Below, one piece after another: positions 11,444 through 22,304 of a stretch of DNA of 64,000 bases. The notes below the pieces were generated by a model. It did not search any database, had not been told where the DNA came from, and saw only the letters and a program-made list of their open reading frames with translations. The stretch spans positions 558,001-622,000 of the forward strand of contig JAUZTG010000020.1 of assembly GCA_030734395.1 (NCBI GenBank), written 5' to 3'. Source of the DNA: Sarocladium kiliense. Lineage: Eukaryota > Ascomycota > Sordariomycetes > Hypocreales > Sarocladiaceae. Within the stretch, counting starts at the first letter, position 1; each line of letters begins with the position of its first letter. The position numbers were made by a program, and so were the translations under genes.

Positions 11444-12995
11444 TTAGAAAAAGCATGCAGCTGCGACAAAGGCAATGACAAGCCCGGCGAGCGGGGCGCT
11501 GCCTCCCTTGCGACCAGCCTTATTGTCCTCATCCTTTGTTTCGGGCTTCTCTTCAGCCTCGTCTGTCGACTCCGTAGGCTTGCTTGTAGAGGTTGACTTC
11601 TCCACGAACGTCGGCGTCGGATCCGTGCCGTTCTCACGGAAGATACCAGGCTTGTATGATGGTCTATCCTTCTTAGTAGAAGAAGTAGTAGGCTCCTCGC
11701 TTGTTGTCGGCTCCTCAGTTGTCTCAGGCTCCTCAGTGGTGGTTGGCTCCGGCGGAGGGGGCGTGTAGATGCTCGTCGGCTCAGGTTCCGGCTCCTTAGA
11801 AGTAGTCTCCTCGACGACTGGCTCAGGTTCAGGCTTGGGGCTGGGCTTAGGCTTGGGCTTGGGCTTAGGGCTAGGCTTAGGCTTCTCCTCCTCTGGAGAG
11901 GAATCGTCAGAGCCTCCATCGCCTCCATCGGCACTGTAGGCGACAATATGAGCACTGCTTCCCTTTGGAACGGTAACAACGCAGAAGCTCGCGCCGCCCG
12001 CTCCAGTGTCGGCAGTCAGACCCTTGATGGTAGGGCTGTTACCGGAGATGTCGATACTGCAGGGGAGACCGTTGCATCCTCCATCAGGACACTCAATCCT
12101 CAAACCAAAGTCGGGCTTCGTGCCTTTCAGGGGCGAGTCAATCCAGATGGGGTTAAGACCGAGCTTGACGTAGGACAGGCCTTGGCTGTCCGTGTTGGTA
12201 CCTGCGACGTAGGGAGACCAGTTACCAATAGGAGAAGACTCATCTCCCCAAACGCAGTCGGACTCCTCAGAGCCAGGAGGGTTGACGTAGAAGCTGCAAG
12301 TGTTAGTCGTGTACGAGTTCATGAGCGGAAGAGTAGTGCTTACTGGGCAGCGGTTGAGCCCCAATAGCTTGGGCCAGGAACGGCGAGGGTAGCAGAGTCC
12401 GAAACCAGAGTAGGGATGATCATGTCCTCACGACCAGGGAGGACGGTCTGACAGAACGACATCTTCTTGCCGCACTTGTTCACAGCCTTGACAGCGCCAG
12501 TGCCAGGAACGCAGTTCGGCTTATCAGGGAAGGGCTTCTTGATGTTGCCGCTCTTGTCACAGTACAGGCCGCCGTTCTGAAAATACGTTAGCTGTGGGTA
12601 GGACTTCAATATGGGATTGAGCGTACCATAGATTCGGGGTAGGTGTAAGTAGAACCAGGTTCCCACTGAGCCATAACCATGCCTGGCTTGCAAGCGATGG
12701 GGCAGTACATATCAGGCTCACAAGCCTGGTCCGGTGGAAGAGCCCATCCAGCGTTCTTAGAACCAGGGGTGACTGCAACGAGGTTCGGGTCATCCGAGGG
12801 GAACTGGCATTGTCCGTCCCTCTTCACAGGAGCAGCCTCTTCGGTCTCGCGAACTTGCAGGTGGCCATGAGCATGCTTCTTCTCTAGCGCATGAAGGTGG
12901 TTGTGGCTATGAAGGCGGCGATGGGCATCCGAGGCCGTCGTCGAGTGAGCCGAGAGGAGCACGGCGGTGCCGCTAAGGAGTGTTGAGAACTTCAT
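11444..12995 (-). CDS. sun1: SUN-family cell-wall protein (GH132) with Lys/Pro repeats and GPI-type tail
   Basis: Secreted beta-glucan-modifying wall protein of the SUN4/UTH1/Psu1 group, acting in septation and wall remodelling. Exons 12995-12627, 12576-12344 and 12293-11444 sum to 483 residues; both introns are 50 nt. Seen: signal peptide (KFSTLLSGTAVLLSAHSTTA), a His-rich segment (HSHNHLHALEKKHAHGHLQ), then the Cys-rich SUN domain with CPIACKPGMVMAQWEPGSTY, NGGLYCD, PSYWGSTAA and IGNWSPYVAG. A long Pro/Lys/Glu/Thr-rich stalk follows (KPSPKPKPKPKPSPKPEPEP), and the hydrophobic C-terminus APLAGLVIAFVAAACFF suggests a GPI signal. Start taken at 12995 because it puts the signal peptide at the N-terminus; an upstream in-frame ATG at 13016 would add seven residues. 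Confidence 0.92.
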
Positions 12996-15900
12996 CGTGT
13001 ATTCGTTATTGCGCAAGGCGCGAAATCAAAAGTTTGTCGCTGTATCCAAGAAAGGGACCGATAGTCCACCACCTTGCGCGTTGCGCAATCGAAGGTCGGT
13101 AGAAGCCGTGCGCTTTCGGAAGCTGGCGATTGCGTTTGCAGATCGATTAAAGGATCGTCGTGACTAGATCGTCACCAGAGTGCTTCGTCGGGAAAAGAGC
13201 GTCGTTTTCCAGTATTGTGGACCGATGGCCGTTGGTGAAGAGAGTGTATTGAAAGGAGTGTAAGGCGCGATCACTGATGCGAGGCGAAACGCAGAGCGGT
13301 TGGCGAAAGAATGACAGGTCGTGAAGAGAGCGTGGGATCGTGGGTGAGAAAGAGTAGGAGAGGGAGGCAAAGAAGAACAAGGAGAACAATGGTCCAGAAG
13401 ACAAGGTGAGGCCCCGTGCGCTGGGCAGGCGGAATGGGGATGCGTTGGTGGTGAGGACTAGGGGAGGAGCAGTCTCTGTTCAGTGGGGAGGGTGTTTAGA
13501 CCAGTTCATCTCATTTGATTGCAGCCATTTCATTTCGCCAACGGAGTAGAGGTTGCCCCAGATCCAGTTCCAGATCCGGACTCCAGTTCGACCTGGTCCT
13601 ACTATCACGCCAGAAGGCCTGGAAAGGGGAGGGCGATGGGGATCATGGACGCACAGGAACGGGACGCGACCAGGCTGTTGCGCGGTGTGAAGCTTAGCGG
13701 GAGGACGGGCAGGGGCGGGGTGGAGCAGCGGAAAGGAACTCCAGCCAATGGGTAGGTGAGGTTGCAGCCTGTACCTGACGCTAAGCCTGTCTGGGGTGGG
13801 CAGCAATGAAAGAAGACCCACAGTCTCATCTCCCCACCCGCTGCGTGCCAACTGTTGCCCAGTTGCTGCAAGCTGTTGCCAGCTGTTGTGACCTGTTCTA
13901 CGGGTTCCACGCCTTCGAGCTAGCGGGTCCTTGCATAGCGGTGCATTGCCGTGCATAACTTTACCCAACATGACCGCCCACTTTGCTTTCCAGTGTGTCA
14001 TTCTGTCTGACCTTTGCCCATCGCCCTCCCAAGGTTCCGCTTGAGCCTGCCGAAGCTGTAAAATTCCTCCTGAGTTTGGCATGCGAATTTTGTCAGGCAC
14101 TCATTGTGCTCGACACTATTGACGTGGATCAACGAGTAATGCACACGTAGCGCAGGTGACAGAGCTGAGGATACACCCCACAAAGACGCCTACGCCTGAG
14201 CTTGAGACTTCCCCGTCAACCAATCTCCGCGTTTGAGCCGTCTCTGGCTCATTAATCTGATCCTCCTTCCTTTTCATCCCATTCACCACTCCAAGTGCCT
14301 CAGTCCAGGCTACCTTTGGATTCAATAGGCGCACTTCGAAGCTATTAGGCGAGATGAGGCGAACAGCCACAGATGGTCGGTCATTCAACGTTGGCCACCA
14401 CCTCCCACACGCGCCGAGGCACATTTTCCATCACGTCGCGTCCAACATGTGGTTCACAGCCACGAACGCGCAACATTCGCACTGCGTTGCGAGATCTACT
14501 CGACGACCTCAAATCGGCGTAGCGTAAACCCGTTGTCTTAATCGCGTGACCGCAACCCTCCGCAGCCAGACGTGACTTCGATCTGGACATCGGATCGACC
14601 ACCACAGGCATGTCGTGCAAAACCCCATCAGCATGACATCACATTCATCTGACTGGCTATCAATTCCAAACAACGCGCCAGAGTAGCGCTCGCCGTGCCG
14701 ATGATCTCATCATCGATCCTCATGTCTCCCATCAAACCCCAGATCAAGCATCCTTGTCTCCCATGCACTGAGCTCAGACCGGGACACAATGCCAAGTTGC
14801 CAACCCAAGTCAATGCTGGCATGCTGTTCGGATCGCGGCCAAGTACCCAGCAACCGGGGCAACGATGCATCAGTTCTCGTAAAGACTTGACGTGAACAAT
14901 GATCATTAACGTTCCTTTGAGAGGTGGCAAAACGCTGGCTGTCATATTGCCTCCCAGGTTAATGAAAACATAACATTAACCTTAATCAGCCATGAACAAG
15001 TAGCAGCGAAAATTGCTCGCTCTTGTTCGCCTTGTGCACAGCAAGCACTCGACTCCAGACTATTGCTTTTTGTAACGTTGGTCAGACTCCCACCGTTACC
15101 TTGTGGGAATATTGACGATGCATTCCTTCAGTAGTTCGTGGCGCCATTGATTTGATCTCCATCCACGCATCGTGACTCGTTCCCTACCCTGCACCGTTGC
15201 TGAGTATCAGTCATGGTTTCGCAATGCAACGTTCGAATCATGCCGTAAACAATAATAGTCTGTTTAGTCAGGTCATTACGTACTCGGGTGGCTTTCTCGA
15301 GTGCATTAGTATGACCGTAAGCTCAAACATTCCCTCTGTGCACACAGGTCGTAGCTTGGTGTAAGCCGAGTGCTCAAATTTATCACGATGACAAAGATCC
15401 TCCGAGTATGACAGAACCACCGCCATCCCGAGTACTCGGATACAAACCTACAAACAAAGACATCTCATGAAACACAAACATGCGCCCATCGTAAAGGATG
15501 ACAGCCGACCATCCAGGCCATGGGAACCCGGCCCAACTGCACGTTCATCTCTGAGTTGTCAACCAATTGTTTGTTACACGCGCCTATTTTTAGACGCCAC
15601 TTAACCCACTTGTTTCCCAAAATGGGTGCCAAATTGACACTTGGTAAGCGCAGCCGCCCTCGCATCCGCCATAGCCTCAATCTGCCCCGCGCTTACCAAC
15701 AATAACCAACAGGAAACATCATCCTTCGGCCGCCCGGGAAACATTGTTTCCTTATCCCTTGGCCCCGGATCTGGGACGATCCGGACCCTTAGTCGTGTGG
15801 ATGGGTCGATTTGGAGGGCCGCGTGCCAAGGCTGTGTTCACGGGATATGGCGGTTGCAGTTGGGGGCTTTGCACGGGCTTACCATGCTCGTTGGGAAGAT

Positions 15901-16142
15901 GGATGAAAATATCCTTTGAAGGTGATGGATGTCTTTGTTGGTTGGATGCCAAGTAAAGCGCCTCGAGTATATCTAGAGCATCATGCGCCCTTCAAGTCCA
16001 GTCTTTCTTCTCACTATCTACCAGCATCAAAACCAAACAAGCCAAGAACCAAGAACATTTTCCCTTGCTTTTCATTTCCTAGGTCTTTCCTTGAGTCTTT
16101 TCTTTTGTCTCAAACCAGAAAATCCCACAAAAATCCAACAAC
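12996..16142. other. 3.1-kb gene-free region between divergent SUN and cupin genes
   Basis: Shared upstream region of two secreted-protein genes. The longest open frame (13480-14100, minus) has an Arg/Pro/His-biased translation with no domain, so I see no gene. It holds the CCGAGTA cluster listed separately. The stretch just before 16142 is CT- and A-rich (about 16020-16140), consistent with the cupin leader. Confidence 0.5.
15281..15439. promoter_or_regulatory. Cluster of CCGAGTA/TACTCGG sites with CCG(N6)CGG palindrome
   Basis: The heptamer CCGAGTA or its complement TACTCGG occurs at 15281-15287, 15402-15408, 15428-15434 and 15433-15439. The last two overlap to form the perfect 12-bp palindrome CCGAGTACTCGG. 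CGG half-sites at fixed spacing are the known recognition mode of Zn2Cys6 activators. The cluster lies 700-860 bp upstream of the secreted cupin start and 2.3 kb upstream of the SUN gene. The regulatory role is inferred. Confidence 0.4.
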
Positions 16143-17021
16143 ATGCGTTTCGCCTCTGCTCTCGCTGCCATCGCCGTTCTGGCTTTCACCGACGTGGCCC
16201 TTGCCGCACCTGCCGCTACCCCTACCATCAGTGACTCTACACCTGCTACCACTACACCTGTGCCGGAGGCACCTGAAGAGTGTGACAGCGAGGCACCAGA
16301 TAACTCTGGCAAGGATACTCCCGATGGTAGCTCTGGTGGACTAAGTCTGACCGCTCAGCTTCGGCTCGCGGACACGTAAGCTAACATGTTCACCCGGCTT
16401 ACATGCATATGTACTAACAGCAACATGTCTAGTGCTGCTGACCGCTTCAAGCTCCTGCCCAACGACGACGACTTTGTCTTCGATTTCAATAAGAAGCAGG
16501 AGAACCCCGGCAAGGGCGGCGAGCTTATTGCCGCTAACCGCAAGACCTTCCCTGCCCTTGTTGGTACTGGTGCTGGCATGGCCTTCGGCCGCGTTGAGGC
16601 TTGTGGCATGAACACTCTTCATGTTCATCCTCGCTCTGCCGAGCTTCAGATCGTCACCGCTGGCAAGCTCATCACCGAGATGCTCCCAGAGAACGGCGTC
16701 ATGGATGCCGAGGGCAAGCGCCGTGTCATTCGCACAGAGCTTACCAAGGGCATGATGACCCCCTTCTACCAGGGTTCAGTCCACACACAGTACAACCCTG
16801 ACTGCGAGCCCGCCGAGTTTGTCGCATCCTTCGCAGCTGAGGACTTTGGCACTGGCCAGATCGCCGACGAGACTTTCGCTCTCAGCGATAACATCATCCT
16901 CGCCACCTTTGGCCAGTCCTTCGGTGGTGACGAGCTTGAGAAGATCAGGGATGCCATCCCTGCAAGCATTGCTCTGGGTGTCGAGAAGTGCTTGAAGAAG
17001 TGCAAGATTGAGCAGAAGTAG
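16143..17021 (+). CDS. Secreted cupin, germin/spherulin-1A-like
   Basis: Exons 16143-16375 and 16433-17021 (57-nt intron with a clear CTAAC branch site) give 273 residues. Seen: signal peptide (MRFASALAAIAVLAF to ALAAPA), a Thr/Pro/Ser-rich spacer to about residue 60, then one cupin barrel. The metal-binding first motif is HVHPRSAELQIVTAG with His141, His143 and Glu148, and the second motif includes GSVHTQYN with His195, so a full 3-His/1-Glu site is present. Family members (spherulin 1A, germin-like) are secreted or wall-bound; some bind Mn and show oxalate oxidase or superoxide dismutase activity, others have no known activity. The C-terminal CLKKCKIEQK could form a disulfide. Ends 191 bp from the convergent mef2. 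Confidence 0.88.
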
Positions 17022-17212
17022 ATGGATTGCATGATGTAATGACCTTATCACGACTTAGGACCTTCATTTGGTGGGATCATTAGCGTTCAATGATTTAGAA
17101 TTGGTATACCTAAAATGCGCATTATATCTTACACTCGCGATATCCCAAAGTATTTGATGAACTCTCTGTGGCAGCGCGATTGGCCCCAGCTTCAGGCGGG
17201 GGCTCACATAGT

Positions 17213-19780
17213 TTACAGTTCCTTGTCTCGATGGCCCATCACTCGGGCGAATGAGTCAAAGGACATAGTCATGGAGTGTCGACCAGCCGTCTTGCTACGC
17301 AAATGGTCATCGTAGTCAAGCATCTCCTTGTACGGCACCTTTGCAACGATCTCCGTCGTGCGCGCCGAAGTCCTCTTCTTACGCAGTGAAGTGATCGAGT
17401 CATACGGATCTGGCGGCGCGTAGATCTTCGACACGTCGATGAGCTCATCGCTCGAAGACTCAGCGGAGCGATCGTTGACTTCCAAAACCTGGCCGCCAGC
17501 GCCTGCAGTGATGTCATGCTGGACAGTGCCCGCGACGGCTTCAGGGCAGACGATGTTGGCGAGCATGATAGGCTCGAGGATGCCAATCTGCTGCCGATCA
17601 AAGGCCTCGCGGAGAGCCGCCTGTACACCATTTCGCGACGCCGTGCTGAAGTGACCTCCCATGGGGGTGACGAGCGCATCCGCAGAAGTGTCGAGAACCA
17701 CAGAGACGTAGCAGTCATGCACCGGCGAAGCACGACGAGGACCTCTTGCCATACCTGCAATGGCTCCATTGAGAAGCTGATGTTGCGCATCTTCAGCGTC
17801 AAAAGCATGTTCAGCGGCACCCTCAGGAAGAGGGATATGAATGTTGTAGAGGTTTCCATCCCTATCAAAGGTTGTATCAGGGGAGATTTCCGTATGATGG
17901 GGCTCGAGTGGCTCCAAAGTTACAGTGCATGAAACCTTGCCAGTTTTGCCAGCCACAGGCCTGTCGAAAACGATATGTTGTGGTTGTGTCGGCACTGTAA
18001 CGCACTCCTTGTAGTCGACTTCGATCGGACCGAACTCCGCATCAATCTTGTGCTTCTGGCGCATGTTATGAAGTGATACATCGAGGTGAAGCTTGCCCAT
18101 GCCTTGAATTGTGAATTGATCCGTCTTTGAGTTGCGACTCCAGCGCAAACTGGGATCTTCACGAGAGGCGTTCTCCAATGCTAGCTCAAGCTCTTGAGCT
18201 GCCACAAGACCATAGGGGTCAACCTGGAGGAACGCGACGGGCGGCGGGATCTCCGGAGGCCGAACCTGTACATGTCTCATGTGCTCTCCCAATGCCTTGT
18301 TACCAACAGTTGTGATCAGTGTGTCCCCTGTCCGTGCCTTCTTGAGGCCTCGCAGAGCACCGATTTGTCCAACCTGGAGCTCTGGGATATCTTGCGTCTT
18401 ATCTGCTGAAATTTGCAGAATACCCATGGGCCTTTCGTTCTCGAGCAAATGCGTGTTGAAGCTAGGGGCATTCCGCGTCATTGTGCCGTGGTAGACTCGC
18501 ACGAAACTGATGACGCCTTCTTTGGGGTGATGGAACACCTTGAAAACTGAAGCGACGGATGCTACACCTGCAGACTTTCCTTTTTTGTCCTTCTTTTCGA
18601 GAATTTCCTTGAGCTTGTGTTTTGTCGCACCGACACGAACCTCAACATCTGGCCGCTCAGCTGGGTTCGGAAGATAGTCGGTGATAGCGTCCATGAGCGG
18701 TTGAACGCCGATATGGCGGAAGCTTGAGCCGGCGAAGACGGGAATCACCTTTCCGTCTCCGCTCCGAATAGCTCTTCTGATGGCTCCCTTGATAATAGAG
18801 GCGTCGATGTTGTCGTTCTCCGCCAAGAACTCCTCCATGATAGCATCATCGTGATCAGCCAGTCCCTCGATAAGGGCCTGCCGCGCCAAGTCGATCTCTG
18901 CCCATAACTCTTGATTCGAGGCAGTCAGCTTCTCTTTGAGCTTCGCTGTATCATAGTATTCCATATCACGTTCCGTCTTCCATCGATATCCAACACGATT
19001 GATGATATCAATCACGCCAACGAAGTGCTCCTTCTCCCACCAGGGGATCTGACAGACCAGGGGCCAGCCCTTGAGTCTTGATCCAATCTCAAGCACTGAC
19101 TTCTTGAAAGAAGCCCCTTCGCGATCAAGCTTGTTGCAGTAGACGAGGCGTGGGATGCTGAATTCCTGAGCTGAGCCCCAGACTCGCTCAGTATGGGCTT
19201 CTACGCCTTTGACCGAGTCAATGATGCACACTGCACCATCCAGAATGGGAAGACAGCGGTCTACCTCGAATCGGAAGTCCTGATGCCCAGGAGTATCAAT
19301 CAGGTTGATTGTCTTAGGCTCTGTGCCTTTTGGGCAGTGCTGGGGAAGCGGCCAGTGGAATGTGATGGCGGCTGACTGAATAGTGATACCCCTTTGCCGC
19401 TCAAGGTCCAGGAAGTCTGTGACCGTATTCCCAGAGTCGACATCTGTCGCAGTTAGCACCCACAAGGAAAATTAAGGAAGAGGTCAAGGTACCTCCAACT
19501 CGTTGCGTTACGCCACTGTAATAGAGCATCCGCTCCGTGGTGGTGGTTTTGCCCTGGAATCGTCAATGAACCGCGCATCAGAAGAAGCAGAGCCAAAACA
19601 TACAGCATCGACATGTGCAATAATGCCAATGTTTCTTGTGTTCTCAAGATGAGCATTGTGGTGCGCAAGTCGACTTTGCTGAACCATGAGACGCTGTCCT
19701 GGAGTGGGCGTTTTAACAAGCTGCAAACCTGAGTTCAGCCATGCTGACGGAGGCCTGAGCCGGAACTTGAGTAACATCAT
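17213..19780 (-). CDS. mef2: Mitochondrial elongation factor G2 / ribosome-releasing GTPase Mef2
   Basis: Translational GTPase that splits mitochondrial ribosomes together with the recycling factor. Exons 19780-19604, 19553-19493 and 19443-17213 join to 822 residues. Seen: basic targeting N-terminus (MMLLKFRLRPPSAW), P-loop AHVDAGKT at 55-62, QRGITIQSAA (switch I), DTPGHQDF and NKLD, then the domain II-V architecture of EF-G with an insertion rich in Lys (about KHKLKEILEKKDKKGKSAG). The C-terminal domain ends with the EF-G2-type SFDSFARVMGHRDKEL. The first intron splits the P-loop codon string exactly between Ala and Gly. No in-frame ATG lies further upstream in the exon, so Met at 19780 (or the adjacent Met2) is the start. 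Confidence 0.93.
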
Positions 19781-20258
19781 GAGTACCGAAGCTCGAAAGA
19801 CCACATCATTCAATTCTGGGACATGAAGAGTCTATATCGCACTTTTGGTCCTGGACACAACAGCTCAGGGTTGCTGGCTGGCGCCTGTTGAAGCGGCAGA
19901 ATTTCAAGATGAGCGGCCGCCCGTATGGAGCAGGCGGTGAGCCCCAATTGCTGTGGCGCACCAGTGCTTCACCAGCCACTCAACTACGTAACTGAGCCAA
20001 GACAGGAGGTGCTGCCTCTGTCGTGCAGCGTCTCCAACGCCGCAAACTCGTCAGCCCCCAGACAGTGCCGCCTACGTAACTCCTTCATCCTACCATCCTA
20101 ACTGACGTTTCCCGACGCGCAACCAACCCATCGCTTCATCCCGACCGGAGCTCTAAACGGCTGCCTGATTCCTTTTGAAGCTTCGCGAAGCTCAAATACC
20201 TCTTTCCCGAGCCCCCATTTCTTCAACCGAGTCGCTCGTCGCATCCACAACCGCTACA
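19781..20258. promoter_or_regulatory. Divergent promoter between mef2 and tvp15
   Basis: 478 bp between two start codons on opposite strands, so it must serve both genes. CT-rich tracts precede the tvp15 ATG (about 20160-20225). No coding potential is seen. Confidence 0.6.
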
Positions 20259-20966
20259 ATGGAGCTCTCTGACATCTTGTGAGTTTGTCGCACAGAGCAT
20301 CGGGGACTATAGCTGTCCTCAGATCGATTGTCTCATCGCTAACGTGTGTCTTCCCAGCCGCATTGTCAACCTGGTCGTTGCGGCCATCACCCTCCTCGGA
20401 GGTGTCGCCAACATCTTCGGTTTCAGCCTGTGCGTCCCCTAGCTCCTTATCTTCGAGCCCTCGAGTCTTCCGAGTCCACCAGTTAGCATCACAATGATGG
20501 GAGCTGCTCAGTCGATATCGACGACGACATCTGAACCGCGCTGACCAATCCAAATAGTCAGAGCATTGTCATTGCTGCCTACATGATCCTCTTCGGCCTG
20601 GCAATTGCGCTGCTCGGTAAGGCGCACCTCATGAATCTGTTCGGCATAATGGAGATGCTAACCCACAACAGAGTTCCAGATCCCCCCTCAGGTCTCTCGC
20701 TACGCCTCATTCCTCTTCTCCTTCATTGGCCGTGGTTTCCGTAAGTGTATTCATAATGTCGCGAAGCTGGTCCCGCCACTGACACGCTTCAAGTGTACAT
20801 CTTCCTCGGCTGCCTCATTCTTGGCGACATGGTCATCCAGAACATTGCTGGTGCCATCGTCGGTTTCGTAGGTATTGCCTACGTCGTCCTCGAGTTCGTT
20901 CCCTCGATCGAGCCCCCCAGCAACATGCGCGAGGCCGATGCCGGCTGGGGTGCCGAGCAGGTCTAA
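20259..20966 (+). CDS. tvp15: Golgi membrane protein Tvp15 / COPI-associated family
   Basis: Five exons encode only 130 residues: 20259-20278, 20358-20429, 20558-20616, 20672-20740, 20794-20966. All junction phases agree. The spliced protein starts MELSDIFRIVNLVVAAITLL and contains about four hydrophobic segments (near residues 8-30, 33-50, 59-85 and 88-110), then a polar tail ending DAGWGAEQV. The pattern and QSIVIAAYMILFGLAIALLE match the COPI_assoc/TVP15 family of small tetraspanning proteins in late Golgi and Tlg2 vesicles. Exon 1 is just 20 nt, so gene finders may miss it. Introns are 79, 128, 55 and 53 nt. Confidence 0.9.
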
Positions 20967-22304
20967 GCAGCTCGACAACGATGCGCGATGCCGATTCGAG
21001 ATGTCTCGCCGTGTATTTCGTCCTCGACCGGAATATACGGGATTCGCGTTTGACTGCTATGAAGAGAGAGATCTATAGTTTTCATTCCTGCAAAGGAACA
21101 CTGTAAGACTGATATGATGGAGAGTGTAAGGGCTGAGCGATGTGTATCCCAAGGTTCGGACGGCGTAGGGAGTGATGGATGGTGCTTTGATTGAGCTACG
21201 CAATGCAAGAGTGCAACAAGACGAAATGTTCCGATAGATCTATGGTTAGCTGTTCCAATATTGAAGGAGCTCTATGCTTCATGGGCACCACCAATATGCA
21301 GAGGATTGTCAGACTTTCTGCCAAGTCGGCTCTGATCTAGATCGCAGTTTGGACTTGTGAGATTGCTGGCATAGTTATCACATGCACAAACTCCATTGAT
21401 TAGAGTGGCCTGCAGGGGCCCATAATGAGTGGCAGGTGTCTTCGTTGGTGAGAGTCAAACTCTATTGCAACAAGCTTCACCTGATATCCGACAAAGCTGA
21501 GCGTCTTGAGAGTTGTCGTCTATTATTAGTGCTTCGATCGACTACCTTCGCAAAACCTCGCCATAGCATCGATACGAATTGATAGAGTAGTAGTCCTAGA
21601 TTTTTGACTCACATGCCCACTGGCAACGCCTCTGTTTCCAATGCCCTCTTTCAGGTAGTTAGCGTTACATCGTGCCTCAGGAGGTGCATTGTATTGCATC
21701 GCTGTTCACACCGCATAACTCCATCATCAACCCTTCGTGGTTGTCGCCATACAGAGAGAAAACCCAGGATACCGCACCGGCCATGAGGCTATCGTCTGGC
21801 CTGGACAAAGAGCCACAAGAATCGAGTTCAGAGGTTACAATGAGAACCGACTGCTTTTGACTTGTTTAGGGAAATAAATCTCGGAGCCTCCAGCTGGATG
21901 GATACTGCCACTGTTGGTAATCACTGGTGTGGTGCAGGTCGGAGGCCTAGAACCCTTGCTGCGCCGCTCAACCCTCGTCTTTCCAACACGAGCAGTCATG
22001 GCCTTGCAACCACGAGTCCTACGCAAAAGTGCACCGCTGGGTATGCCGAATGACTCTTTTCGCTCTTCGGGCACGGACATGATCGGATCCGGTGAGGACC
22101 GGGTCCTTCCCGGCGAGATTTGCGTGCCAACGACAACTCTTGAATATTTAAGGCGACGATGCCCGGCGTGACTTACACCAGACCAGACTCCACTGTTGTT
22201 GAGACCGAATATTCCTAATACGCCCTTCCGCTTCGTTCATTTGAACTACTTGATTCCGTAGTCCTACGCTCTTTTGATCCAGAGCCCGCCAATATCGAGT
22301 ATCC
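20967..22304. other. Gene-free region (tvp15 3' flank to triple-repeat gene promoter)
   Basis: 1338 bp with no domain-bearing open frame. The left part is the tvp15 3' flank. The right end has a TATA-like element (listed separately). No inverted-repeat ends or transposase remnant were recognised. Confidence 0.5.
22145..22151 (+). promoter_or_regulatory. TATA-like box upstream of triple-repeat gene
   Basis: TATTTAA lies 154 bp before the ATG at 22305, a usual distance in filamentous fungi. TATA boxes mark regulated rather than housekeeping genes. Confidence 0.35.

Noticed and set aside
11023..11979. 318-residue minus-strand frame rich in Ser/Arg/Leu
   Set aside because: It is the Lys/Pro-repeat stalk of the SUN protein read in another frame, running into the 3' flank.
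13480..14100. 206-residue minus-strand open frame in the SUN-cupin gap
   Set aside because: Biased to Arg/Pro/His/Trp, with no domain and no conserved-looking blocks; likely chance in GC-rich DNA.
15225..15245. tRNA-like GTTCGAATC box
   Set aside because: No matching acceptor stem or A box could be found around it; no tRNA was supported anywhere in the window.
19781..19813. Upstream extension of mef2 by eleven residues
   Set aside because: The extension would need a TTG start; the first in-frame ATG is at 19780.
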